From: Bacteroidales bacterium | Lineage (GTDB): Bacteria; Bacteroidota; Bacteroidia; Bacteroidales; JAADGE01 | Direction: 5' to 3' | Assembly (NCBI GenBank): GCA_024762915.1 | Contig: JANTGL010000089.1 | Location: 1 to 9,500 of the forward strand | DNA length: 9,500 nucleotides | Shown: piece by piece, positions 1 to 6,917 of the stretch | How the letters are laid out: each line of letters begins with the position of its first letter | How positions within the stretch are numbered: the stretch's first letter is position 1 | Program-made: the position numbers and the translations under genes | Notes under the pieces: model-generated | Seen by the model: only the letters and a program-made list of their open reading frames with translations | Databases searched by the model: none | Told to the model about the DNA's origin: nothing

Positions 1-2032
1 AAAAACCTGCGGCTTCGGTAACCGTAAATTGCAGAATTTCGTATATTGATTTCTCTTTATATTTGATATTCAATATATTATCCTGAAATCTTTTTCCCTT
101 GCAATCTTCACAAAGCGTGTAAACATCAGCTAAAAAATCCATGGAAACTTTAATTTTCCCGGTTCCTTTGCAGGTTTCACATCTGCCGCCTTTTGTATTG
201 AAAGAAAAATCGGTCTTTTTTATGCCTTGCTCTTTTACTTGCGGAAGATTTGCAAACAAATCCCTGATCGTATCGAAAAAGCCGAGATAAGTTGCCAAAT
301 TACTTTTCGAGCTCTTACCGGGAAAACTTTGATTGACATGAATAATTTTATCGAATTGCTCCGTGCCTCTCATACTTTCACAATTAATTGGTCGTTTGGC
401 TTGTGCCGATTTGTATAAAACATCGAACAACAGACTCGATTTTCCGCTTCCCGATACACCCGTAAGAACTATAATTCCTCCGGAAGGAAAATTAACATCA
501 ATATGTTTCAAATTATTGGCATGAGCTTTTTCAATTGTGATGCCCTTTTGCAATGTTCTTTTTTCGGAAATTATATTGAGCGGTTTCTGCAAATATTTTC
601 CGGTAAGGGAATTTTTATTTGAAATAATGCTTTGAAGATTTCCTTCGGCAATAATTTTACCGCCGTTTTTGCCTGCTCCGGGACCGAGGTCTATAATATA
701 ATCGGCTGATTTAATAATTTCGGCATCGTGTTCGGAAATAATAACCGTGTTACCTTCGTCGCGAAGTTTGTACAAAAGTTTAATCAGCTTTTTTGTATCT
801 TTATGATGAAGCCCGATACTCGGTTCATCAAGCACATAGGTTATTCCCGTTAAGCCGGAAACAATTTGCCCTGCCAAACGCATACGCCTTGCCTCACCGC
901 CTGAAAGTGTGTTGCTTCTTCGGTCAATTGTGAGATAGGAAAGTCCGATATTATTTAATACTTCAAGGCGACTTAAAAGTTCCGTTCGGATGTCAGCAAT
1001 GATTTGACGTGTATTTGAATCACTTATTTTTTCTTCAAATGACTTAAAAAAGTTTATGCTGTCTTTAACTGACATTGCAGAAAGTTCAGCAATGTTTTTT
1101 TCGGCAAATTTTACGGAAATTGCTTCTTTCTTCAATCGTGTTCCATTGCAAGGTTCACATTCTTCATGCTTCATAATCGGCAACATATCATCACCTCGTT
1201 TATCGGCATGTTTTCTTTCGAATTCCTCATTTACGAGTGAAATAAATCCTTTCCAATCAGTTTTAAATTTATATGTACCTTCTTTATTTTTTCTTTTATG
1301 ATGCCACACAACTTCATAAATTTGTAATTTTGTACCGTACATTGCAATTTGTTGTGCTTCAGGGCTTAATTCATTCCACGGAAGTGAAAAATCAACAGAA
1401 TGTTGTTTGCCGACTTCATTCAGAGTTGCAATATATTGTCCGTAAGGATCGCCGTAGAATTTGCCGGTTTTGTGTGCGTTCATCGCACCGTTTCCGAGAG
1501 CAAGTTCAGGCTTAGAAATGAATTTATCCGGGTCGCATACAATCTTATAACCCAAACCTTTACAAGCAGGGCAAGCACCGTGTTCGTGATTGAAAGAAAA
1601 TAAGGATGTCGTTAATGTTTCAAAGCCCGTAAATTTGCATTTTTCACATTTCCCCTTAATGAGTTTGTTTCCGCATTCGGGACAATATGCCGTTCCCGCT
1701 CTTGAATACAACAATCTGTAATAATCATATATTTCTGTTACGGTTCCGAGTGTTGAACGCGGGTTTTGAGTTTTTGAGCTTTGGTTAATTGCAACGGCGG
1801 GTGTCATTCCTTTTACTTTTTCAAAACGAGCATCTCCTTTTTGTTTTATAAAAGTTCGCAAATAACTTGAAAGACTTTCAGAATATAATTTTTGACCTTC
1901 TGCAAAAATGGTATCAAATGCCAAAGACGATTTTCCGCTTCCGGAAACTCCCGTAATCACCGTTAATTGATTCACCGGAATTGATACATCAATATTTTTC
2001 AGATTATGAGTTGAAATACCTTTAAATTCAAT
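1..2032 (-). other. C-terminal UvrA-like half of the fused protein (residues 833-1509 and beyond the window)
   Basis: Begins with a typical UvrA N-terminal stretch (IEFKGISTHNLKNIDV) and repeats the whole fold. The UvrB-binding domain is replaced by a miniature cysteine ribbon, CPEC (949-952) plus CEKC (961-964). The insertion domain is kept between CPAC (986-989) and CEPC (1124-1127). The C-terminal zinc module is present, CETC (1450-1453) and CEDC (1473-1476). Two departures from the family are visible: the first signature reads LSGGEARR where Gln is usual, and the motif equivalent to DQSPIGRTPRSNPATY has become NQSFPGKSSKSNLATY (1399-1414). The window edge falls at a stretch equivalent to roughly residue 800 of E. 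coli UvrA, so the last signature and Walker B are not visible. Confidence 0.85.
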
Positions 2033-4528
2033 GGGAGTTAAGGTATTGTAACTTGTTTTGGGTATTTGCCGATGAGGGATTTTTTCAAACAAAAGTTTAA
2101 GCTCTTTTCCGATAAGTGAATTTTCGTTATGAATAATGTCTTCCGGACTACCGTAAGCGACGAGTTCACCGCCTTTTGCACCGCTTTCGGGACCTAAATC
2201 AATAATATAATCAGCCGATTTAATAATATCAATATGATGTTCGATAATTATTACGGAATTTCCGGCATCAACTAATTTTTGCAGAGATTTTAACAGTATT
2301 TTAATGTCGTAAAAATGCAATCCTGTTGTGGGTTCATCAAGAATGTAAAGTGTATGTCCTTTTGCGTTTTTGCTTAATTCCGAAGCCAGTTTAACACGTT
2401 GAGCTTCTCCGCCGGAAAGAGTGGTTGCCGGTTGTCCCAAAGTAATGTATCCTAAACCGAGTGCTTGTAAAGTGGAGAGGTATTGCATCAATTTTGCTTG
2501 GTCTTTGAAAAAAATACAAGCTTCGTCAATTGTCATTTCCAGAATGTCATAAATATTTTTTCCTTTATATTTAACGAAAAGTGTTTCGGAATTAAATCGT
2601 TTGCCCTTACATTCGTTACAAATAATATCAACATTTCCCATAAAGTGCATACCGATTTGTACGACACCGGCACCTTGGCAAGTTTCGCATCTGCCGCCTT
2701 TATTATTGAAAGAAAATCGTCCTTTTTTCCAGTTTTTTTCTTTGCTTTCGGGTAAATCGGCAAATAAATCACGTATGTAATCAAAAAGTTTGGTATAAGT
2801 TGCCGGATTGCTTCTCGGTGTTCTGCCGATGGGTGATTGGTCAATTTCAATCAGTTTTGAAATATGTTCAAAACCTTGAATTTTCGTATGTTTTCCTACG
2901 GAAAGATTTGACGTATTATGTAATTCTTTTTTTATTTTATTTGCTAAAATACCATGTACCAAACTGGATTTTCCGGCACCCGACACACCCGTAACAACCG
3001 TTAAAACACCGAGCGGAAATTCAACATTAATATTTTTTAAGTTGTGGTGATTTGCACCCGAAATTTTAATAAATTTTTCGTTTGCTTTTCTTCTTGTTTC
3101 AGGTATTTTTATTTCTTGTTTCCGGGTAAGAAATTCATGTGTAATGCTTATACTGTTTTTTTTATTTAAGAAATCTTCGGTTTTACCGGAATACAACAAT
3201 TCACCGCCTTTTACACCGGCATAAGGACCGATATCAATAATTCGATCGGCATTTCGGATGGTTTCTTCATCGTGTTCCACAATGAGAACTGTATTCCCGT
3301 TGCTGACAAGCTTTTGCAAAACAGATAACAATTTTTTATTATCCCTCGGATGCAAACCGATTGAGGGTTCATCTAAAACAAATAATACTCCTCGAAGCTG
3401 CACAACTACCTGATTAACGAGTCGAATACGCTGCGCTTCACCGCCTGAAAGTGTGGTTGATTCTCTTTCTAAACTTAAATAGCCTAATCCTAATCTATTT
3501 AACAAATTCGTACGTTTTATAATTTCTTTACGAATTGGAGATGCTACTTTTTCTTCATTTTGATTGAACTTAATTGAATGGAAATAGTGATGCAATTCTT
3601 CAATCGTCATTTCTGTGAAGTCTGCAATATTTCGTCCTTTGTATTTTATAATTAATGCCTCTTTGTTTAATCGTTTTCCCCTGCATGAAGAACATTCTTG
3701 CGTCGTAACAAAACGAAGAATATTTTTATTTCTGTCTCTTTTCAGAATCTCTTCCATTACGGGAATAATTCCCTTATAATAGCCTTCTTCACGTGGTTTT
3801 GCCGTTATTCCGCTCCATTTCATGCGAGACTCCAAAGTATGTTTTCCGAAAGGAATTTTTATAATATCAGAACCGTATAAAATTATCTGTTTTTGTTCCT
3901 CATTAAGCTCTTTCCAAGGGATGTCCACATTAAAACCGTGTGCATTGCATAATTGATTCATTACATCAATAGTTACTTGCGAATAAATCGTATAACCGCT
4001 TGGTGTTGTGATAACTAATGCACCTTCACGTAAAGTTTTTGAATCATCTTCTACAATTTTATTAACGTCAATTTTATCTTCAACACCCAATCCTTTACAT
4101 CGGGGGCAGGCACCGTACGGAGAATTAAAGGAAAATAATCGGCGTTCAATTTTTTTATCAATCGGTTGGTCCGGTTTTCCTAATCTGGCAAATAGCAAAC
4201 GTAAATAATCATAAAGCTCGGACATTGTGCCGACCGTAGAGCGCGGATTGCGACTGACGGTTTTTTGGTTAACCGAAATAGCCGGCGGTAATCCGGTAAT
4301 TTTTGTAACTTCCGGACGTTTAAGGCGTTTTAAATATTGTCGGGCATGTGAAGAAAAGGATTCCAGATAACGCCTTTGTCCTTCATTGCAAACAATATCA
4401 TAAACCAAAGATGATTTTCCGGAACCGGACACGCCTGTTACAACCGTAATGGCATTGTGTTCAATTTCAACATCAATGTTTTTCAGATTGTGTTCTGATG
4501 CACCGATTATTTTTATTTCCTTGTTCAA
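1..4528 (-). CDS. uvrA: Fused tandem (double-length) UvrA-like ABC ATPase lacking UvrB-binding domains; 3' end off the window
   Basis: A single open frame of 1509 codons is visible and no stop is reached. Canonical UvrA is about 940 residues; here residues 1-832 form one UvrA-like copy and 833 onward a second. ATPase motifs in order: Walker A GVSGSGKS (32-39), signature LSGGEAQR (360-367), Walker B VLDEPSIGLH (384-393); GVSGAGKS (514-521), LSGGEAQR (704-711), ILDEPTTGLH (729-738); GVSGSGKS (860-867), LSGGEARR (1208-1215), VLDEPSIGLH (1232-1241); GVSGSGKS (1357-1364). The fourth signature and Walker B must lie beyond the left edge, about 140 residues more. Family knowledge: UvrA is the damage-sensing DNA-binding ATPase of nucleotide excision repair and acts as a dimer, handing DNA to UvrB. 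In both halves the segment after RLLFAR/RLLYSR goes almost directly to LFSFN, so the roughly 115-residue UvrB-binding domain is absent. Start: TTG at 4528-4526; an in-frame TAA lies at 4541-4543 and the homology begins at codon 3. Inference: a covalent pseudo-dimer with a UvrB-independent role (tolerance, or an ABC-type DNA function). Identity as fused UvrA is very sure; function is unknown. Confidence 0.94.
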   Translation of the reverse strand, partial: MNKEIKIIGASEHNLKNIDVEIEHNAITVVTGVSGSGKSSLVYDIVCNEGQRRYLESFSSHARQYLKRLKRPEVTKITGLPPAISVNQKTVSRNPRSTVGTMSELYDYLRLLFARLGKPDQPIDKKIERRLFSFNSPYGACPRCKGLGVEDKIDVNKIVEDDSKTLREGALVITTPSGYTIYSQVTIDVMNQLCNAHGFNVDIPWKELNEEQKQIILYGSDIIKIPFGKHTLESRMKWSGITAKPREEGYYKGIIPVMEEILKRDRNKNILRFVTTQECSSCRGKRLNKEALIIKYKGRNIADFTEMTIEELHHYFHSIKFNQNEEKVASPIRKEIIKRTNLLNRLGLGYLSLERESTTLSGGEAQRIRLVNQVVVQLRGVLFVLDEPSIGLHPRDNKKLLSVLQKLVSNGNTVLIVEHDEETIRNADRIIDIGPYAGVKGGELLYSGKTEDFLNKKNSISITHEFLTRKQEIKIPETRRKANEKFIKISGANHHNLKNINVEFPLGVLTVVTGVSGAGKSSLVHGILANKIKKELHNTSNLSVGKHTKIQGFEHISKLIEIDQSPIGRTPRSNPATYTKLFDYIRDLFADLPESKEKNWKKGRFSFNNKGGRCETCQGAGVVQIGMHFMGNVDIICNECKGKRFNSETLFVKYKGKNIYDILEMTIDEACIFFKDQAKLMQYLSTLQALGLGYITLGQPATTLSGGEAQRVKLASELSKNAKGHTLYILDEPTTGLHFYDIKILLKSLQKLVDAGNSVIIIEHHIDIIKSADYIIDLGPESGAKGGELVAYGSPEDIIHNENSLIGKELKLLFEKIPHRQIPKTSYNTLTPIEFKGISTHNLKNIDVSIPVNQLTVITGVSGSGKSSLAFDTIFAEGQKLYSESLSSYLRTFIKQKGDARFEKVKGMTPAVAINQSSKTQNPRSTLGTVTEIYDYYRLLYSRAGTAYCPECGNKLIKGKCEKCKFTGFETLTTSLFSFNHEHGACPACKGLGYKIVCDPDKFISKPELALGNGAMNAHKTGKFYGDPYGQYIATLNEVGKQHSVDFSLPWNELSPEAQQIAMYGTKLQIYEVVWHHKRKNKEGTYKFKTDWKGFISLVNEEFERKHADKRGDDMLPIMKHEECEPCNGTRLKKEAISVKFAEKNIAELSAMSVKDSINFFKSFEEKISDSNTRQIIADIRTELLSRLEVLNNIGLSYLTIDRRSNTLSGGEARRMRLAGQIVSGLTGITYVLDEPSIGLHHKDTKKLIKLLYKLRDEGNTVIISEHDAEIIKSADYIIDLGPGAGKNGGKIIAEGNLQSIISNKNSLTGKYLQKPLNIISEKRTLQKGITIEKAHANNLKHIDVNFPSGGIIVLTGVSGSGKSSLLFDVLYKSAQAKRPINCESMRGTEQFDKIIHVNQSFPGKSSKSNLATYLGFFDTIRDLFANLPQVKEQGIKKTDFSFNTKGGRCETCKGTGKIKVSMDFLADVYTLCEDCKGKRFQDNILNIKYKEKSIYEILQFTVTEAAGF
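2033..4528 (-). other. N-terminal UvrA-like half of the fused protein (residues 1-832)
   Basis: Complete pair of ABC modules. The DNA-contacting insertion domain between CPRC (141-144) and CSSC (279-282) has about the same length as in E. coli UvrA, and these two cysteine pairs probably form the structural zinc site. The C-terminal zinc module is intact: CETC (614-617) and CNEC (637-640), with the 23-residue spacing of E. coli C740/C763. The strongly conserved UvrA motif DQSPIGRTPRSNPATY is perfect at 563-578. The zinc pair normally at the foot of the UvrB-binding domain is missing: only a short cysteine-free linker (about 13 residues) joins RLLFARLG to RLFSFN. The second Walker A has Ala in place of the usual Ser (GVSGAGKS), a tolerated change. 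Overall it resembles class II (UvrA2-like) proteins. The boundary is approximate. Confidence 0.85.
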
Positions 4529-4552
4529 AATACGATTAAGTTATCAATTCGG

Positions 4553-4560
4553 CAAATGTA
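4553..4560 (-). promoter_or_regulatory. Putative -7 box of the uvrA promoter
   Basis: On the minus strand the eight bases read TACATTTG, a match to the Bacteroidota sigma-ABfr -7 consensus TAnnTTTG. A start of transcription some 5-7 bases downstream would give a leader of about 20 bases before the TTG start codon. No clear -33 TTTG element is visible at the usual distance, so this rests on the -7 box and its position only. Confidence 0.35.
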
Positions 4561-4642
4561 ATGTTTTAAATGTAATTATTTGCGCGTAAAAAAGCAGATA
4601 TTGTTAGGTTTAATAACAGATTATGTCTGTTCGATTCTGAGA

Positions 4643-4672
4643 AATAAAAAAAATACAATTATTTTTTTTATT
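4643..4672. repeat. Perfect 12-bp A/T-only inverted repeat
   Basis: Arm AATAAAAAAAAT (4643-4654), loop ACAATT, arm ATTTTTTTTATT (4661-4672). The arms are exact reverse complements. It sits between the divergent uvrA and tRNA-Leu/tig transcription units and just upstream of the putative tRNA -7 box. It may act as an A-tract/UP-like upstream element or as curved DNA. An RNA hairpin made only of A-U pairs would be weak. Chance occurrence in AT-rich intergenic DNA is possible. Confidence 0.5.
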
Positions 4673-4688
4673 AGAACTAAAAATATCT

Positions 4689-4696
4689 TAATTTTG
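4689..4696 (+). promoter_or_regulatory. Putative -7 box of the tRNA-Leu promoter
   Basis: TAATTTTG matches the Bacteroidota -7 consensus TAnnTTTG. It lies 12 bases before the mature tRNA 5' end, leaving a short 5' leader for RNase P to remove. The -33 region is a T-run (4662-4669) without a clean TTTG. No other promoter is apparent before tig, so it may also serve the tig-clpP-clpX operon. Confidence 0.42.
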
Positions 4697-4708
4697 CACG
4701 CACAAAAA

Positions 4709-4790
4709 GCGGATGTGGCGAAATTGGCAGACGCGCTAGACTTAGGATCTTGTGCCGCGAGGCGTGGGGGTTCGAGTCCCTTCATCCGCA
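4709..4790 (+). tRNA. tRNA-Leu (anticodon UAG)
   Basis: 82-base class II tRNA. Acceptor stem GCGGATG (4709-4715) pairs with CATCCGC (4783-4789), discriminator A at 4790. The anticodon loop CTTAGGA (4741-4747) carries anticodon TAG at 4743-4745, reading CUN leucine codons. The long variable arm has a GCC/GGC stem (4754-4756 with 4761-4763). The T arm has loop TTCGAGT (4771-4777), with stem GGGGG/CCCTT including two G-U pairs. The 3' CCA is not encoded. Oddity: in the anticodon stem CTAGA/TCTTG, positions 4737 and 4751 give a T-T mismatch. Layout matches bacterial tRNA-Leu(UAG) closely. Confidence 0.96.
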
Positions 4791-4791
4791 C

Positions 4792-4819
4792 AAACCGCTT
4801 GTTGATGCAAGCGGTTTTT
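4792..4819 (+). terminator. Intrinsic-terminator-like hairpin behind tRNA-Leu
   Basis: Perfect 10-bp stem AAACCGCTTG (4792-4801) / CAAGCGGTTT (4808-4817) with loop TTGATG, followed by a T-rich tail (TTTTTATATTTTT overlapping the stem end). It begins one base after the tRNA discriminator base and ends about 20 bases before the tig start codon. It looks like a rho-independent terminator for the tRNA. It might equally be a partial terminator or a processing element, because tig has little room for its own promoter. Confidence 0.8.
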
Positions 4820-4840
4820 ATATTTTTAATAAATTTTTTT

Positions 4841-6199
4841 ATGGAGATTACAAAAACAAACAAAGACGAATTAAATGCTCAAATATCCCTGAAGATATCG
4901 GCTGAAGATTATGCACCGGCAGTAGAAAAAGAACTGAAGGCTTATCAAAAAACAGCTCAAATAAAGGGATTTCGCCCCGGAAAAGCACCGATGGGTTTGA
5001 TTAAGAAATTAGTCGGAAACCAAATGGTAATGCAAGAGTTGGATAAAATGGTTTCAGACAATTTGACAAAATTTTTAATTGACGAAAAGTTAAATATTTT
5101 AGGTCAACCGTTACCTTCCGACGAACAAAAACCGGTAGATATTCTTAATGAAAAAGAACATGAATTTTTATTTGATATCGGTTTGGCTCCCGAAATTGAT
5201 TTTGTTATTGATGAAAAAGTTAAAATTCCGTATTATAAAATAAAGATTGATGAGAAAATAATTGATGACGAAATTAAAAGACATCAAAATCAATTTGCAA
5301 AAGCTGAACAAACCAAAAAAGTTGAAGCGAATTCTTATTTAAAAGGGAATGTAACTCAAACGGATAAAGACGGAAAACCCGTTGAAAACGGAATTTTTTC
5401 GGAAGATACCATGATTGCCGTTGATGTTATTAAGGATGAAGAAGAAAAAAAGAAATTCATCGGCGCAAAATTAAATGATTTAGTGGTATTTGATATTAAA
5501 AAAGCTTTACCGAATAATACGGAAATTGCCGGTATTTTAAAAATTGATTCATCAAGAGTAGATGAACTTGAACCGTTTTTCAACTTATTAATTACGGAAA
5601 TTACAACATATACTCCGGCAGAAGTAAACCAAGAATTATTTGACAAAGTATACGGTAAAGATACCGTAAAAACGGAAGAAGAATACAAAGCAAAAATAAA
5701 AGAAAGTATTGAAACTGTTTATGCCGATGAATCGGAATACAGATTTGCGGTTGATGCAAAAGAAGTATTATCAGAAAAATTTCCGATTCAATTACCTGAC
5801 GAGTTTCTGAAAAAATGGCTTAAAGTAACTGATAATGAAGGTAAAATTACCGAAGAAATTTTAGAAAAAGAATATCCTGTTTTCAGTAAAGATACGCAAT
5901 GGCAATTAATAAAAGATAAAATTGCAAAAACCGAAGAATTTAAAGTCAGTGAAGAAGAACTTCGTGAAGAATCTAAACGATTTACCGAAGCTCAATTTGT
6001 GCAATACGGTTTGCCTTTGGGTTCAATAAGTGATGAGCATATGCAAAGTTTTATTGATAAAAATCTTGAAAACGAAAAAGACAGAAATAAATTTGCTGAG
6101 AAAGTAATTGAAAATAAAGTTTTAAAATCCGTAAAAGAAAAAGTTAAAATACAAGAAAAAGAAATAACTTTGGATAATTTTAAAAAATTATACGAATAA
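4841..6199 (+). CDS. tig: Trigger factor, ribosome-associated chaperone
   Basis: 452 residues (E. coli 432). Trigger factor docks at the ribosomal exit tunnel, shields nascent chains and helps them fold in the cytoplasm. The ribosome-binding signature KGFRPGKAP is at residues 42-50, the exact position of the E. coli Gly-Phe-Arg loop. The N-terminal domain spans about 1-115. The middle region (about 155-255) occupies the place of the FKBP-like PPIase domain but shows no recognisable FKBP catalytic motifs, so prolyl isomerase activity is doubtful. The rest is the charged, helical C-terminal chaperone domain. The frame is open upstream to 4580, but that part runs through the tRNA; ATG at 4841 is chosen because the protein homology begins there (MEITKTNKDE). 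No Shine-Dalgarno is seen, only a T-run. It is followed by clpP after 16 bases. Confidence 0.95.
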   Translation: MEITKTNKDELNAQISLKISAEDYAPAVEKELKAYQKTAQIKGFRPGKAPMGLIKKLVGNQMVMQELDKMVSDNLTKFLIDEKLNILGQPLPSDEQKPVDILNEKEHEFLFDIGLAPEIDFVIDEKVKIPYYKIKIDEKIIDDEIKRHQNQFAKAEQTKKVEANSYLKGNVTQTDKDGKPVENGIFSEDTMIAVDVIKDEEEKKKFIGAKLNDLVVFDIKKALPNNTEIAGILKIDSSRVDELEPFFNLLITEITTYTPAEVNQELFDKVYGKDTVKTEEEYKAKIKESIETVYADESEYRFAVDAKEVLSEKFPIQLPDEFLKKWLKVTDNEGKITEEILEKEYPVFSKDTQWQLIKDKIAKTEEFKVSEEELREESKRFTEAQFVQYGLPLGSISDEHMQSFIDKNLENEKDRNKFAEKVIENKVLKSVKEKVKIQEKEITLDNFKKLYE

Positions 6200-6215
6200 A
6201 CTAAAATTCTCAAAC

Positions 6216-6890
6216 ATGAATATAAATGAATTCAATAAATATGCAACAAAGCATAAAGGTATCAGCAGTTTAAATTTGCATAAATATTATCAAGCAATTC
6301 AAAACAGTTATATTTCTCCTACCATTATAGAAGAACGACAGTTGAATGTTGCTCAAATGGATGTTTTTTCACGATTAATGATGGACCGAATTATTTTTTT
6401 AGGTTTACCGATTGATGATTATGTCGCAAATATTATTCAAGCACAATTATTATTTTTGGAATCCAGTGATCCTTCAAAAGATGTACAGATATATATAAAT
6501 TCACCCGGCGGCGGTGTGTATGCCGGCCTCGGTATTTATGATACAATACAATACATTTCTCCGGATGTTGCAACAACGTGTACGGGAATTGCAGCATCAA
6601 TGGCCGCTGTTTTATTGGCTGCCGGAACAAAAAATAAACGTGCTGCCTTAAAACATTCCAGAATAATGATTCATCAACCGATGGGAGGAGCACAAGGACA
6701 AGTTTCTGATATTGAAATTACGTTTAAGGAGATAAAAAAGTTAAAAGATGAATTGTATCAGATTTTAGCTAATCATACCGGTAAAACTTTAAAAAGAATT
6801 GAAAAAGATTCTGACAGAGATTACTGGATGAAATCTGAAGAAGCTAAGGAATACGGTATGATTGATCGTGTCCTTTTTAATGAAAAATAA
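6216..6890 (+). CDS. clpP: ATP-dependent Clp protease proteolytic subunit ClpP
   Basis: 224 residues. Serine peptidase that forms a barrel of two heptamers and cleaves substrates fed in by ClpX or other Clp ATPases. The catalytic triad is Ser128 (GIAASMAA), His153 (MIHQPMGG) and Asp202 (RDYWM); the 25- and 49-residue spacings equal those of E. coli S97/H122/D171. The oxyanion strand INSPGGGV is at 95-102. The N-terminal part before LNVAQMDVFSRL is about 17 residues longer than the E. coli precursor and may be a propeptide. The residue two before the AAS is Ile instead of the common Gln or Met. It lies 16 bp after tig and 27 bp before clpX, so cotranscription is likely. No Shine-Dalgarno is visible. 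Confidence 0.97.
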   Translation: MNINEFNKYATKHKGISSLNLHKYYQAIQNSYISPTIIEERQLNVAQMDVFSRLMMDRIIFLGLPIDDYVANIIQAQLLFLESSDPSKDVQIYINSPGGGVYAGLGIYDTIQYISPDVATTCTGIAASMAAVLLAAGTKNKRAALKHSRIMIHQPMGGAQGQVSDIEITFKEIKKLKDELYQILANHTGKTLKRIEKDSDRDYWMKSEEAKEYGMIDRVLFNEK

Positions 6891-6917
6891 ATTAATTTAA
6901 AATTAGGATTAAATTAA

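Noticed and set aside
1056..1603. Several plus-strand open frames of 67-81 codons opposite the uvrA-like gene
   Set aside because: They lie antisense to a clearly coding frame and their translations are typical mirror-frame products without domain features.
2533..2850. 105-codon minus-strand open frame inside the uvrA-like gene
   Set aside because: It is out of frame with the UvrA reading frame, which is continuous and motif-rich through this stretch; the alternative translation shows no recognisable motif.
1..4528. Two separate adjacent uvrA genes
   Set aside because: The same frame stays open through the junction near 2033 and no stop or new start with spacing is present, so a fusion explains it better.
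4709..4790. tRNA-Leu as an attachment site of an integrated element
   Set aside because: No duplicated tRNA 3' end, integrase or foreign-looking genes are visible on either side; the neighbours are housekeeping genes.
4580..4840. In-frame upstream extension of tig by 87 codons
   Set aside because: It runs straight through the tRNA-Leu gene and the terminator hairpin, and trigger factor homology starts exactly at ATG 4841.
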